Of a DNA stretch of 64,000 nt, positions 63,691 through 64,000 are shown in pieces (position 1 is the first letter of the stretch; the number at the start of each line of letters is the position of its first letter). The notes beneath the pieces were generated by a model. The model ran no database searches and had not been told where the DNA came from. It was given only the letters and a program-made list of their open reading frames with translations. Source of the stretch: Symsagittifera roscoffensis (lineage: Eukaryota; Xenacoelomorpha; Acoela; Convolutidae); NCBI RefSeq assembly GCF_963678635.1, contig NC_087062.1, positions 11,144,670 through 11,208,669 of the forward strand, given 5' to 3'. A program made the position numbers and the translations under genes.

Positions 63691-63987
63691 TTACTTTTGA
63701 GAACAGTAAAAAATTTCATAACGTGTGAAATCTCTATCATTTATGTCATGCATTTCTAAAACAAAGTTTGCTGGGATATTTGCAGTTTTTTTGTAGTACA
63801 TTATTTTCTTCACAGTATCCTCTTTCACAATCGTCTTAATCTCATCTGGCAATTCACTGCTGTTTAGATCCATCTGAACTCCTGGCTGAAGTGTGGGTAC
63901 TAAGACTAGTTCGGGAAGATATACTCCTCGCTTGCTGGCTAACATTTCTGATAAACTTGAATCTCTGGAAGTATACAAATTGATCAA
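63691..63987 (-). CDS. Polinton ORF at window edge, unknown
   Basis: 98 codons as seen, with Met at the right end of the open frame; the gene may begin nearer or past the edge. Sequence such as GVYLPELVLVPTLQPGVQMDL and ANFVLEMHDINDRDFTRYEI looks like ordinary globular protein. No family was recognised. Confidence 0.5.
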   Translation of the reverse strand: MINLYTSRDSSLSEMLASKRGVYLPELVLVPTLQPGVQMDLNSSELPDEIKTIVKEDTVKKIMYYKKTANIPANFVLEMHDINDRDFTRYEIFYCSQK

Positions 63988-64000
63988 TAACTGGAAAAAA

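Larger units (their letters stand above)
48520..64000 (-). mobile_element. Polinton/Maverick (polintovirus), right end outside window
   Basis: The full hallmark set is present: PolB, adenain-like protease, major capsid, penton, core proteins, packaging ATPase and RVE integrase, nearly all on the minus strand with 4-50 nt overlaps between neighbours. At least 15.5 kb lies in the window, and typical Polintons are 15-20 kb. Lesions are three nonsense codons in PolB, one in penton, one in a 169-codon accessory gene, and one frameshift each in capsid and integrase. ATPase, protease and small proteins remain open. Confidence 0.95.

Overview
This window is nuclear DNA from an invertebrate animal that I cannot place further. 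It is AT-rich, has spliceosomal GT-AG introns, and carries a multi-exon rhodopsin-type GPCR gene surrounded and interrupted by transposable elements. No bacterial-style operons, rRNA genes or CRISPR arrays are present. Of 64 kb, only about 1.3 kb is convincing host coding sequence; most of the rest is mobile or repetitive DNA.

Layout. 1-6 kb: a roughly 2-kb direct duplication plus scattered direct and inverted copies of a roughly 500-bp repeat family (more copies at 9.3-10 kb). 6.8-13 kb: several short inverted-repeat elements (foldback, hAT-like, others) and a tRNA-like remnant. 7,680-28,090 (+): a four-exon GPCR whose introns are all phase 0. Intron 2 holds a Ty3/gypsy element on the opposite strand (13,031-20,872, 5-bp target duplication AAGCT) with a chimeric integrase region. 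Intron 3 holds an older Ty3/gypsy wreck (22,462-26,556).

28,435-47,057 (-): an 18.6-kb LTR retroelement with 403-bp LTRs that differ at only about 7 sites by eye. Besides gag, protease, RT/RNase H and integrase it carries an envelope-like gene and several accessory ORFs, both upstream of gag and around env. Its RT lacks the palm core and several frames are broken.

48.5 kb to the right edge and beyond: most of a Polinton/Maverick (polintovirus). It has protein-primed DNA polymerase B (with two apparent spliceosomal introns), adenovirus-like protease, double jelly-roll major capsid, penton, basic core proteins, FtsK/HerA packaging ATPase and retroviral-type integrase. A 3.45-kb segment between PolB and the capsid block is bounded by 93-bp perfect inverted repeats. 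It carries three accessory genes, including a PC4-like protein and a protein with an HUH-like motif. Point lesions (nonsense codons and 1-nt frameshifts) sit in PolB, penton, capsid and integrase, so this copy looks recently inactivated.

The most unusual material is the 18.6-kb retroelement with its unrecognised accessory genes, and the inverted-repeat cassette and introns in the Polinton.
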